Assembly: GCA_032209605.1 (NCBI GenBank)
Contig: JASFXZ010000001.1
Coordinates: 18,246,256 to 18,310,255, forward strand
DNA from: Mactromeris polynyma
Lineage: Eukaryota; Mollusca; Bivalvia; Venerida; Mactridae
Length of the DNA stretch: 64,000 nucleotides
Direction of reading: 5' to 3'
Shown: piece after piece, positions 23,401 through 34,400 of the stretch
Numbering within the stretch: position 1 is the first letter of the stretch
How the letters are laid out: every line of letters starts with the position of its first letter
Position numbers and translations under genes: made by a program
The notes under the pieces: generated by a model
The model's database searches: none
What the model saw: only the letters and a program-made list of their open reading frames with translations
What the model was told of the DNA's origin: nothing

Positions 23401-26400
23401 AACTTAGACTTAAAATTTGCAAAAGTTATACTTAACAGCCTTTTGATTTTGTTATATGAATGGATGAAATTTTGTCAGAATAAGCGGTGTTACCCATTCT
23501 ATATTTTTGCCATAAGATTTATATTGTAATATAAACGTAGGAGCAAAAATAACTGTAAACATTTTAAAGTCTAAGTCTGAGATTCAGTCTTAAAGTGTTT
23601 GTGATTACGGGCCGAGGTTTTAGCTCACCTGAGCGAAAAATGTGAATCGCTCAACGTCGTCCATTCATTTGTCCTTCCACACTTATCTTAAACTTCTTCT
23701 CCTAAACCTCTTGACCAATTTTCATACTATACATACATAATTGTTCTTTTGGTGACCTCTACGAAGATTGTTCAAATTATTTGGATTTGTCAAAAAACAT
23801 GGTTGCCAGGAGGCAGTGCCACTTTTCTTATGTGTATATAGTGTTGAAACTTGAAAAATCTCTTACTGACCCAATTTTTGATATAACTTCACATAAATGT
23901 TCCTTTGGTGACCATGTACCAAGATACCCGGTAGTTCAAATTTTGTGATTCATTAAAAAACATGCCTGCCAGGGGGTGGGTCACTTCCCGGTATGTGTAC
24001 ATTATAATTATAGTGCTTACTCTTAATGCGCTGGTAACCAAAATTTGTGAGAATCTTAACTTCAATGAAATTTTGCACCCTGTGACACGGGATCATAATA
24101 CCAGATGTATAGGCGCCCAGGTGAGCGAATCACAGCCATCATGTTACTCGTGTTACTATGTTTACACTTCGTGTACATTTCAAACAAAATTTCGAAAGCT
24201 TGATATTATTCATCCTTTAAATGAATGAAGGTATTATCATTTTGCTGTACAGGGCCTGTAGACAAGGTTGTGGGTTCGATCCCTGGAAAAGCACAAACAC
24301 ATATCTTAAAAACCCAGTACTGCCTTTCCAGGGAGACTTGAGAATGTTTTCAATGCAATGGATCTTCAATTAATTAGAAATTTCGTGTTAAATTGCTTTG
24401 TTCTGGATTAACCTATGTCTCGAGTGGTAAAGTATCTAGGTACAAAACCATGCAGTGGATAGTCTTAGTTACAAAGTGATGTTACTATGTCTGTTACTCA
24501 GTGTTGCCTAGTTATTACAAGTTTTGATGAAGCATAAGGTGAGGGGTGAAATATGTGTATGTTAAAGCAATCCGTTTGATTTTTCAGTTTCCACGTAGGT
24601 AGTGGTTGCGCTGAGGCTCATGCGTTTGCTGTGGCTATACAGCAAGCCCGGGATGTGTTTGACCTTGCCCTCGACATGGGGTTCAATATGACACTTCTCG
24701 ACATAGGTGGTGGTTACCCAGGCACTGAGGATGCTCCTATCACCTTTCCTGAGGTATGTGGAAAAATTGATTATCTAATGTGTATGGGTTTTCTATGGAG
24801 TCTAACCGCTGCTTTTTTGGGAAAATTAAAATGGCATTTTTTAAAAAGTATTTCACTTTCTTCTTTGATGGTATGTACGTAATTGTACATGATATAGCTT
24901 ACTGTTTGTAGTATGCAATGAGTTGATGGTGTTTTATGTGGCACATCCACAGAGTAGGTTATGTAGCGTGAATTTTTTGTAATTGAAGTTGTAGACTTGA
25001 TTTTAGAGTTTGGTATGAATGTACAAGTTGTTAAAGAAATATAATGAAGATGAAACATCGTACTGCAATTTTATGTATGTCTGAAGTGGATACTTTAAAT
25101 CTTATGATCATACTGTGGTGCTTGAACTTGCTCCAGAATTATGTAAAATATACATAGTTCTCACATCTACAATATTTACCTCCCTTGTTCTGAATTGTCG
25201 TCCATTTTGATAGGCAAATTTCCTTAAAGTTTATGGGAAATATAATGTAAACAATGATAAACTAATCCGATATATAAAAAATAACTTATTCATTATTCTC
25301 ATGTGGGCATTTGGCTCAGTAAGTTGCAGAAAAAGTGGTTGTCACATGCAAATTCTCTTGATATTTTCTCAATTATCACATATTTGAAAATTACTTCTAT
25401 AAGGGCTTATCAGTTTTGCCTATAAAAATGGCCGACAGTTTAGAACAAGGGAGATGTAGGAACTAGGTATTGTTTGCTACGGCTTTCTTTCACAAATTTA
25501 TTTATTTGAACAATTGTTTTTACAGATCGCTAGCGTGATCAACATAGCTTTAGACAAGTATTTCCCTGTGGATTCCAATGTTCAAGTGATTGCAGAACCT
25601 GGACGTTACATGATTGCATCAGCAATCACTATTGGAGTCAATGTCATCGCTAAACGTGTTGTTGCTAGGGACCATCATGGTGAAAGTAAGATATTGATAT
25701 TTACTTTCATTGGTTAAGGCCTTCTAGTGCCATCATTTGTTTGTGTTTAGTGTCCCACATTTATATAGCAGCATTGTATGTGGTAGGCGAATTTCAAAAC
25801 ACTACAAGGCCTGTTGGGTTGGCTATGTCCGTAGAGCATTTGTCTGCTAATACAGAGATCAAAGAATGAACACTAGGTGGGTGAGGTGTTTGTTCTTCAT
25901 GGCAATGTCACTGAAGATGATTACATTGAAAGTAATTTATCAACCCCCATCTGGGAAGTCGTCAGTTGCTTGGGAAGAACAGGGAATTACTGGTTGTTAA
26001 CATAGGAACACTGGTTGAGTTAACTGACTGATTTTATAACTGAAGTTTCATTGCTTTAAGGCATTGAACTTAAGCATTGCAGTAGTTTTTGATTTGATAT
26101 CAATATCATTTCACCTTTATGTTTGCATTTAAATATATAAGTAAACTTATAAGTGTTTGTGACATTTAAATTTTAGGTCATATTCCATGCGTTTCCATTT
26201 TCTTGTTTCATAAAAACAATGTCACTTCATTTTATGGACACAATTTTATACTTAGGGATTTCTTATTAAGGTACTAATACATTGATATATTACTATAGAT
26301 GGAGAGTTGATGGATGCACCAACTATGTCAGATGAGCCGGCTATCATGTACTATGTGAATGATGGTGTGTATGGGTCCTTCAATTGTGTTCTGTTTGATC

Positions 26401-28002
26401 ATCAGACTGTGTCAGCTAACTCCCTTAAGGTAAGTAATACATCTAAACTCCTTGTATAGCTGCATTGAAGCATGATTACTTCATCCATTTTTTATAACCA
26501 GCAAAACTGTCATTTATTAAGGTGAGGTGGTCAAAGGAAGAGAGCCTTACCCCTGATCTCAAGGTGATGAGTTGGAGCCCTTAGATGTCAGAGCGGTTTC
26601 ATCCTAAACTTCTCAATTGGTACAATTACTCGTTAGAAACCGAGGAAGTGTCATGAACAGTGATAAGTTGTAAATGTAAAATAAAAGTTCCAGTGCACCA
26701 AATTGCATCAGTATGAAATCAATTTCACTGTATAGTATTGTTTTTCACTACTATCAGCTGGCTGTAAGGGTATTTATTTGGCTAAATGATACTGATTTAT
26801 TGTCATAAGCAGTACAATTACAGTATGCCATTTCAACCAATATGGCAGAAATGTCCTGAAAAAATGTACATTGTATCACATCCATGTGCATACCCCATGT
26901 GTTCACGAAAATGTGTTGACACATTTACCCGTTTGCCAGGCAGTTGATACTTAAGAGTGATTTACAATAAGTCTCTGAGTTCACCGCAGTTCTTGGATGA
27001 GAGCGGAACTGCTTTTGTCATTCATTTTGTCTGTTGGTAAAACATGTGACATTTTATTCCAGAGTTCAAATGATGAGATGACGTATGAGAGTAGTATCTG
27101 GGGCCCGACATGTGACGGTATCGACTGTTTAATGCAGACTGTGCAACTGCCAATGCATGATATTGGTGAATGGTTGTACTTCCAAGACATGGGAGCATAC
27201 ACAGTATCGGCTGCATCGACCTTCAACGGCATGCAGGGTCCTGCGCGCAAGTACTACTACTGCCTGCAATCTGAATGGTTTGTGTGATTTCATTCATATA
27301 CACTGCCCTCCAAAAGTTCCTTCACACTTTGACATTTTCCCATTGCATTTAATGTATTTGCTTATTTGTTTCACATGCAATAAGTCGAAAATGATTTTTA
27401 ACGCAGCAACAATTTTCTGTAGAAGTATTTATGAATTTGTACTGAAACAAATAATCTTATTTTCTGATCAGATCAATCAATTACACACATGCAGGCCGAT
27501 TGATGCTAAATTGTTGATTCTTAACTATCCATCACAGAAGTGGGATGAATAATTTTACTTCATGGTCATACATGTTTTATTTGAAATTCTGTAAGAAAAA
27601 TCACGAAATTCAAAATAAAACAATCTATGTAAAAAAAACATAAGCTTAACTCAATTTCTTAGTGTGTTAGAAAACATAATTTGAACCAATGTGGCTATAT
27701 TCTCAGAACTCCACTTTTAGTCTTTGACATGGATTCAAGTTTTAAAAAAATGCTAAAAAAACAATGAAATGTATTAGGTTGTGTGTTTGGAGGAATAAAA
27801 CCTACTTCTTGTTACTGTACACAGGTACCTGGTGCATCCTCGATCAGTCAGAGTCTCTGTAGGAATCCCAATCAAGAAGGTACCACCAATGAAGACTGGA
27901 CACAGCCTCCAAGACTCCTTCATGTCATCATTAATTGAGGGCAGCCCTTCTTCTTTCAATGAAGGATTCATGTTTGGTGACCTGGAGTTAGTGCAGAATT
28001 AA
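20464..28002 (+). CDS. ODC1: Ornithine decarboxylase
   Basis: PLP-dependent enzyme converting L-ornithine to putrescine, the first step of polyamine synthesis; cytosolic and active as a homodimer. Coding exons: 20464-20565, 21341-21437, 22037-22113, 22565-22737, 23197-23334, 24588-24753, 25526-25685, 26299-26429, 27063-27277, 27825-28002. They total 1437 nt (478 aa), in frame throughout. Visible residues: PLP lysine K69 in YAVKCN, H198 in SFHVGSGC, the GGG phosphate loop at 236-238, E275 in AEPGR, D338 in LFDH and the catalytic C365 in WGPTCDG. All are intact, so this is an enzyme rather than an antizyme inhibitor. All introns are GT-AG; exon 4 uses a GTTAGT donor and exon 9 GTTTGT. The C-terminus after residue ~420 does not resemble the mammalian PEST degradation tail. 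ENOSF1 lies downstream on the same strand. Confidence 0.96.
20636..20911. mobile_element. hAT-like MITE in ODC intron 1
   Basis: Left end CAGTGATTTTTTTTGAAAAT and right end ATTTTCAATTTTACTGCC-type sequence reversed (…AAAATTAATCACTG) form imperfect ~30-bp inverted repeats. CAGTG termini suit hAT elements. No clear target duplication. Confidence 0.6.
21139..21255 (+). repeat. 59-bp tandem duplication in ODC intron 1
   Basis: AACTCAATACCTTGCATCTA and the following ~28 bp occur at 21139 and again at 21198, nearly identical, so the duplication is recent. Confidence 0.85.
22260..22330 (+). mobile_element. tRNA-derived SINE head in ODC intron 3
   Basis: A-box-like GCTCAGTGGTAGAG and B-box-like GAGTTCAATCC are spaced as in a tRNA, but no intact cloverleaf is made. 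A 22-bp repeat array follows it (22398-22519). Confidence 0.6.
22398..22519 (+). repeat. Minisatellite, 5.5 x 22 bp, GC-rich
   Basis: Units at 22398, 22420, 22442, 22464, 22486 and a partial at 22508, consensus GGTCCGATACCCGGGCTGGG plus CA. It ends 45 bp before ODC exon 4. It is much GC-richer than its surroundings. Confidence 0.85.
22765..22885 (+). repeat. Bivalve-type dispersed repeat 'ATGCCCC...AAGAGATG', fragment
   Basis: Begins TTATGCCCCCCTTCGAAG, then GGGCATATTGGTTTGCACAT and AACCTTTTCGTTTCCGATCA. It matches 42362-42580 in this orientation, and 53416-53632 and 56648-56840 reversed. Confidence 0.75.
23632..24128. mobile_element. 'GCTCACCTGAGC' element in ODC intron 5
   Basis: Opens GCTCACCTGAGCGAAAAATG and ends near GCGCCCAGGTGAGCGAATCA, so the termini are inverted repeats of CTCACCTG. 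The interior has CCAATTTTCATACTAT-type blocks and no long frame. From memory this element is abundant in bivalve genomes. Confidence 0.65.
25154..25465. mobile_element. MITE 'ATAGTTCYCACATC', long copy in ODC intron 6
   Basis: Same inverted termini as 19101-19231, with about 180 bp of extra interior. The right end has lost the TAAATATC block. It shows that the 19.1 kb copy is an internal deletion derivative. Confidence 0.75.
27299..27625 (+). mobile_element. MITE in ODC intron 9, right end eroded
   Basis: The left terminus TACACTGCCCTCCAAAAGTT starts 21 nt after the exon 9 donor. Its interior matches 44752-45120 in direct orientation, including AATTTTCTGTAGAAGTATTT. The right inverted terminus present in the second copy is missing here. 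The 131-codon frame starting at 27157 is exon 9 read in another frame and then this repeat. Confidence 0.75.
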
Positions 28003-28578
28003 AGGGGACAACTTTGGACGTTCACGGATTCATTTTAGTTTTAGTTTAGTTCTCCTTTCCTTTCTCCCATAGATGTGTGTTGTGCTTAGTTAAATTTTGG
28101 CTTTTTTGCAAAAAAATAATTGTTATGGCTTTAGAAAAATTGATAAATTTCCTTTTAAAATCGTACTGGACATCATGTTTGGTGCTATGAGATAAGCTTT
28201 TTTGAGGGTCATAAAATCATACGACATCAACCACCATAAATGAGGAGTATCTACCTCGTGGGTTAGAAAATTCATATTTTTTTCTCAGGTCACATGTCTG
28301 TTTTTAACAAAACATTAGGGAACAATTTTGTAATCTATTAGAAATTGTGTGACTTTCATTTTAGTATTATACAAGTATTTAAATCTTGTCTCAGAAATTG
28401 TTGTTAGACTTGCCATATCATGATAAGTTTGTTTCTTCCTTATGTCTTTAGGATGGATATATAAGCACTAAGAACACTTGCTAACTAACCTGGCCTTGCT
28501 TTTAGTGTTAGTTGTTTAACATATATACATTTTCATGTTTTGTTCATGAACACAGTGCTACAGTACTGCTGTTGTCCA

Positions 28579-28584
28579 AATAAA
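28579..28584 (+). terminator. ODC polyadenylation signal candidate
   Basis: AATAAA about 577 nt after the ODC stop codon, in an otherwise AT-rich 3' UTR. No closer canonical signal was judged better. Confidence 0.45.
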
Positions 28585-28599
28585 AAATACTGGATCTAG

Positions 28600-31407
28600 T
28601 GAACAGTTGTTTGTTTTGTATTATTTATCTTTATATTTCCGTACCACTTCTTTACTCTACGAACATCCTCCAGTGTATGTCAGGCAGAGCACTATGTGGC
28701 AAAATTCAACATTTTGTTTACATGATATTCAAATGGTATTTCCGAAAGTAGTGCCTTACGAGCATCCGAGGCTCTGGACGCAGTTGGCCGAGGTTTCAGA
28801 TAGGTGTTATTAGACAAAATTGAACTGGCGCTGATCTGAGTCTTTGCCACTCTTCAAAAAATGTTGTTTCAATCTGACTAGCTCTGGCAGTAGAAAACTA
28901 GACTGCTAATCTAGCGGTTCATATTGCTGGACTGTCCTAAATGGATTTGTCTTAAGATTTTTGTTAATGTTTTCGAAGTGTGAGAAAATGTTGGTTCTTG
29001 TGACAAAGGGAGCAGAAACGTGTAGGCAGAATGTGCATGAATTAATGGATAATGTTGATACGTAGCATCTTCCAGGTATACAGCATACATTCAATGCATC
29101 ATTTTGATAACACATTAAATTTTTGGTGGTATTAAAAAATTTGTATCTACAATTTGTATTGTGCGTGTGGATTAATAAATTTGATTCAGACAATGGCACA
29201 TACAACACTCCATATAATGATCTGATGCTGGTTTATGTACTACAGTTTATTTACAAGCCAACTGGTTCGGATTGTACCCATGGAAATGTAGCAAGTGAAT
29301 CATGACATATTTCTTATACAGACATCGGTGCAATACATGGTGAAACTAAAATAGATTTCTGGATGCAATCCTTCCTCAATGATCACGTTCTACAGGTCAA
29401 AGATAATGGAATGTTGACATTGGTATGAGCATACTATGCATGGCATACTATTGTTAAGACTCGGGTCAATAAATATAAATTATGTGGACGGTGTTGGTAA
29501 TATCAAGATATATAATCACTTGGCGATCAAACAGTTCTTGGACTAGTCATTGATTATACCCCCTCCAACAAAAGGTGGGGGGGGGGGCTATAGAGGAATC
29601 ACCTTGTCCCGACCGTCCAGGGATTGTTTAACTAAATACTGCTGAAAATAGCATTAAATCCCCAAAAATAATGTAACGTTTTTATCTTCATTTAAATTAC
29701 TAATGTGATAAGATAACCAGCAGTGCATTAAATTATAATAGTATAGTATACATGGTGAATTGTGAATTAATTATTGGCATTTTAATGTCTTTACATAGAT
29801 AAGACATAATTGACATAATAGTTGATGTTAAGTTGAGGACAAGTCTCAACGGTTCATGGGATATTACAGATGTATTAGTCTTGCCACGGAGTTGATGTTT
29901 CTGGTAATCAAAATAATCGAGACTTATTCAAAAATACGGTAATACATGCTCAGAGGGTCATATGAAATATGACGGACTGCGCAGTCAGAAAGTCAACGTT
30001 GTACATGGCTTCGGTCTATACATAATTTTTGGTCTGACTTCCGAGTCCGAAACTGGCATATAAACCTCCCAGTCGTGTGTTATTTGTTAATATTACTTGG
30101 GTAATATAATTACTTCATGTTCAGGTTAGATTTTCAGATAGGAGAAAAAAATTGGATCAATTGATTAAAACTATCAATTGTCTAGTTGTGTGAGTTCAGC
30201 TGTTTTTAGTGTCTTTGTTATTCAGTAGTTATTCAGCTCAGTGTGCTTACGGCCCCATGCTGAAATACACTGTAACACTTGAGTTTATTTGTTCTTGAGG
30301 CATGGATAGAGAACCTAAATCCTTGTCCAAAGTTTGTTGGTTCGAACCTCGCAATATGTGAGCTTCTTCTTACTATCTGGCATGAGTAGCTCTACTGGCT
30401 AGAAACACAGCTAGCAGACATCCAGAGTGATGTAAGTTAGAATACACCGTTGGCACCGTTTCAGTGGCGATGTTGTTGGTATTCGACAAATACTGGAACA
30501 CACATTTCCGCATTCACAGTTGTTGTTTAAGAAGAGATCAAACGAGAAATATCTTGAAAAAGATGGTCGGCGCAATTTTAAGGGTAAGATTTGTTACGCA
30601 TTATAGCGATTGCTGGTCACTCCAGATCCAAATTGGATTTCGATAAATTCACCGAAATTCAGTGGCTTTCGGTAAGGTAACGTACTCTTTATCGAAAGAT
30701 TAACCAATCCGCGTCAAGGTTACAAACGTTCTGTTAAAGAGAAATTGCCTCGGTTGTTAACGTAAGATTTGATTGGTTTTCACATCACTGATATGCAAAT
30801 AGCAAAACCATGTTAGTGCGGCTGCCCTGAAAAAAGAATGAACAGCAGGTATTAAGTTCATCTACTAGTACATTGTTTGACATCATTTCTGAGATAAGGG
30901 CCAGTCTACATTTGAGCATAATGAGAAGATATAAAGTACTGTATATGTGTCACAGTGTCTTATTTCTCTGCTAGGATCTGTTATATTGAACTGTGAGTAA
31001 ATAAATTTACTTTCGATGGTGTATAAGCAAACTATTGTGTTTAGGCTCTGTTATGACTTAACAACTGTATATTTGAAGCCTAACAGTCATTAGGAGAGTA
31101 TGAGTTTTAAGCATATAAAATATATATCATGACTTAAGTTACGACAGAACATTGCATACACCAGTACTGGTTTGCACTAAGAGCCCTCCAGAAAATGAGC
31201 ATTTCTATTTTGTTACTCACATGTTGTGTCATTTATGATTATTTGAAAACTAAATCGCTCAGAATGTGTACAGCACTTGGTAACCTATGATACACTTTTT
31301 ATACAATTATGAACGGAAATATTTCAATAGCTTATAAATATTGAAACTTCAGTTTTTATAGATAGTTTTACCCATTGATTGTCCAGACAACTCGCAGACC
31401 AGCCACT
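28600..31407. other. ODC-ENOSF1 intergenic region
   Basis: No exon recognised. It contains a G homopolymer near 29577, a B-box-like GGTTCGAACC at 30339 with weak tRNA-like flanks (possible SINE remnant) and a dispersed repeat at 30545-30835. The ENOSF1 promoter must lie toward the right end, but no specific element is evident. Confidence 0.4.
30545..30835 (+). repeat. Dispersed repeat family 'GATGGTCGG', copy 3
   Basis: Near full-length copy from GAAATATCTTGAAAAAGATG to GCAAAACCATGTTAGTGCGG. It shares TTGCTGGTCACTCCAGATC with copy 4. Confidence 0.78.
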
Positions 31408-34400
31408 ATGGGTCAGCCAACGAAGATCACGGGAATGTCGGTCAAGGACATTCGGTTTCCAACGTCACTCGAAAAGGACGGCTCTGACGCCATGGTAACA
31501 CATTAATATTGAATTGTATTGGTATTACTACATATTTTAATAAACTTCATTTGCATGTTATCTGATATAGTCATTAAAATTGTATTATAGATAATGGTAA
31601 TAATGTATGTATGTATGTATGATATTATCACGTTTATATCGAATATTTATCTGTTGCCAATTTATAACATTATGGGCATTATTAATATAAAAGATGGTAT
31701 GTCAAATAGATCCAACATAATAATTTTATGTACTGATAGTTTATACATAAACATTTTACAGTTTAAAAATGGGTTTCAAACAAAACTAAACTTAGAATTT
31801 CTAGAGTGTACTCCACTCTATGTAGTACTCAGTGAGCACAATTTTGCCATGTGTGATGTTAATTAGGGTACTCTTAGTGAAGTAAGCTGTGTCTAGGTCC
31901 ATGTTATATGGTTTAGTGATGATCGTTAGTTAAAAAAAATTCTTCTTGGTCAGTTCTGACTGCAAACATGCAATAATACGAAAAACACCAAAAATACGAG
32001 ATTAACTTGAAAGTAGATGTCAAATTACAATTACCACATATATAATACTTACCATTCTTGACACATCGCACACGGATCCGGTGCAGATATTAGCATTCAA
32101 AAGCGCTTTTTAGAATGTTTCTAAGTTTCAGACAAAGTAAGTAAAACTAAGTATTCAAGCATTTGGATGGGTGACTCTAATAGGACAGTGGTGTTAACAA
32201 GGAGAAATATAAAAAATAAAAATGTCCAGTTGCATATACAACGTATACATGTAACTCACTATATTTGTTATTGTTTGAAAGCTTCATTGCGTGAATATAA
32301 AACTACCTTCTAATTATGAGACGAAACAAACTAACACGTTTATTATACACTAACAAGTTCCCCATACATTCTACAGCACTCGGCCCCAGATTACTCCTGT
32401 CCCTACGTTGTCATAGAAACAGATTCAGACATACAAGGTCACGGCTCCACGTTTACTGTTGGTAAAGGGAGTGAAATAGGTAGGTAATGGCCGATGGCCA
32501 TCATTGCTGGGTAAACCTTTATTTAACCTCTCATTCCAACTTCCTGACCTCCACACATACGGATCACGACTCTGTAAGGCTCGCAGTTGCACTGAGAAGA
32601 GACATTTGCCGCCATCAAAATGTATTCATGCGCCAAAACTGCAAGAATCTACAACATTTGTTATCCCGGCGAGAATTTTCTGAATTCCCTTTACCTCTGT
32701 TAGATTGTAGCTCTAGTAACGGACGTGTTTGTAAACGTTAGATGTATCCTAGTTAAAAGATTGAAAAAACTTCTACTTTAAGTTCTTAGAAAGTATATGT
32801 GGTGGTTTAGAAGTCCAGCCCCTCAATCCTCTCCAGCCCCTCAATCCTCTCCAATCCCCAAAACCCCCTCTAAATCCTCAATCCCCTCCCTATATCCCGT
32901 CAAAAGAGCTAATCCTGTAACAATGAAATTTTCTGATTTGTTGGGAATGACTTTGATAGACTCGCAACATTTTATTTGGACAGTTTAAATTATTATTATG
33001 ACAATTTCTTTGGTCGGTATCAATTTGTTTGAAAGAAATTTCTTTCCAGGCTCTTTATCGAGGCTATATGACATAGTTTAGTTAAATGGGTTAGCTCTTA
33101 AGTTTTGGAAATTTGACCCCACCCTGGCAGTTAAAATATATATCATCTTATCAAACGCATTACCTGGTGTAGGCAAGGACTTACATAAGATTACTATGCC
33201 ATAATTCAATGGCGTCTATATCTTAGGAGAAAGTTAAATGACCGCTCATCGGTTTCCACTAGGGATGTCAATATTCAGTTATTTTGCTAACCGGTTAACT
33301 GTTTAACCTTCTGAACGGTTAACCGAACCTGACATTCGTTAAAATGTTGTTTAATATGCCAACACCCGAACGTCTGTCATTTGAAATAAATGACAATTAA
33401 CTGACCTTTTCATTAAATTCGTGTAGCAAACACATATGTGTAAAACTGTTAATTACAGATTATCGATTTTGCCCCTTACACTGCAGTTTCACACCTTTCA
33501 GGGACAAAGTATTGAGATTGTGACTACGGATATCTTGCAAGTTTTTTCGATTTTATTGCAAAATGAAAAGTATGTTAGTGATTTTACTAACCAATAACCG
33601 CATGTTCTAACAGTTAAACGGTTAACCGGTTTACATCCCTAATTTCCATCCATATGGTATGAACAATTTTGAAATCTTGTACGCCAGCGCAGCGATTAGA
33701 AGACATTCATTTGCGACCAGACCGATCCCTGTACAACTCCTACAGAATATACATGATCTTAATTAGACTAGCCTTGCATCGCAAGTATTTAAAAGATTGC
33801 ATGTTAGCTGTCAGTTCTGACCAGGTAAATTCTCGAATCAAGATGTCAAGTATGAATATCTTCATCTAAAATGTTTGGTCATATTTTGTATGTTATAGAA
33901 ATCAAGATAGTCTCAATGAGTTTCCTTTTATGACCCCCTAGAAAATCTGTGCTCATACTTGTCTGTCGGCGAGCTGTCTGTCAGCTGGTTTGATCTCATT
34001 TTCGGATCAATCACTGAAGAACAAGACATCAAACCACGAAGAATGATTGCCTGTGCTCTTAAGATGACACATTTAGCTAACCGGGTCCATGACACATTTA
34101 GCTAATCGGGTCAATGACACATTTAGCAAACTGGGTCAATGACACATTTAGCAAACCGGGTCAATGACACATTTAGCTAACCGGGTCAATAGGTCCAAAG
34201 TCAAGGTCATATCAAGGGACAGGCTAGAATTTAATTTCCATATTTCTTTTAGCATAGTGCTCCTGACTATGCCTGTGCATATGTTGTCATAACAACCGAC
34301 TCTGACCTAGAAGGTCACGGTCATACATTTACAGCTGGAAGAGGCACAGAGATAGGTATGTGACAGTATCACTCAACAACCGTCATCATTTGTGTACTCA

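Noticed and set aside
27157..27552. 131-codon plus-strand open frame
   Set aside because: It is ODC exon 9 read in a wrong frame and then a MITE.
20464..28002. Antizyme inhibitor instead of ODC
   Set aside because: Antizyme inhibitors lose catalytic or PLP-binding residues; here K69, H198, E275, D338 and C365 are all present.
32487..32741. 84-codon frame after ENOSF1 exon 2a
   Set aside because: Intronic, starts just past the exon 2a donor, no similarity to any family I know.
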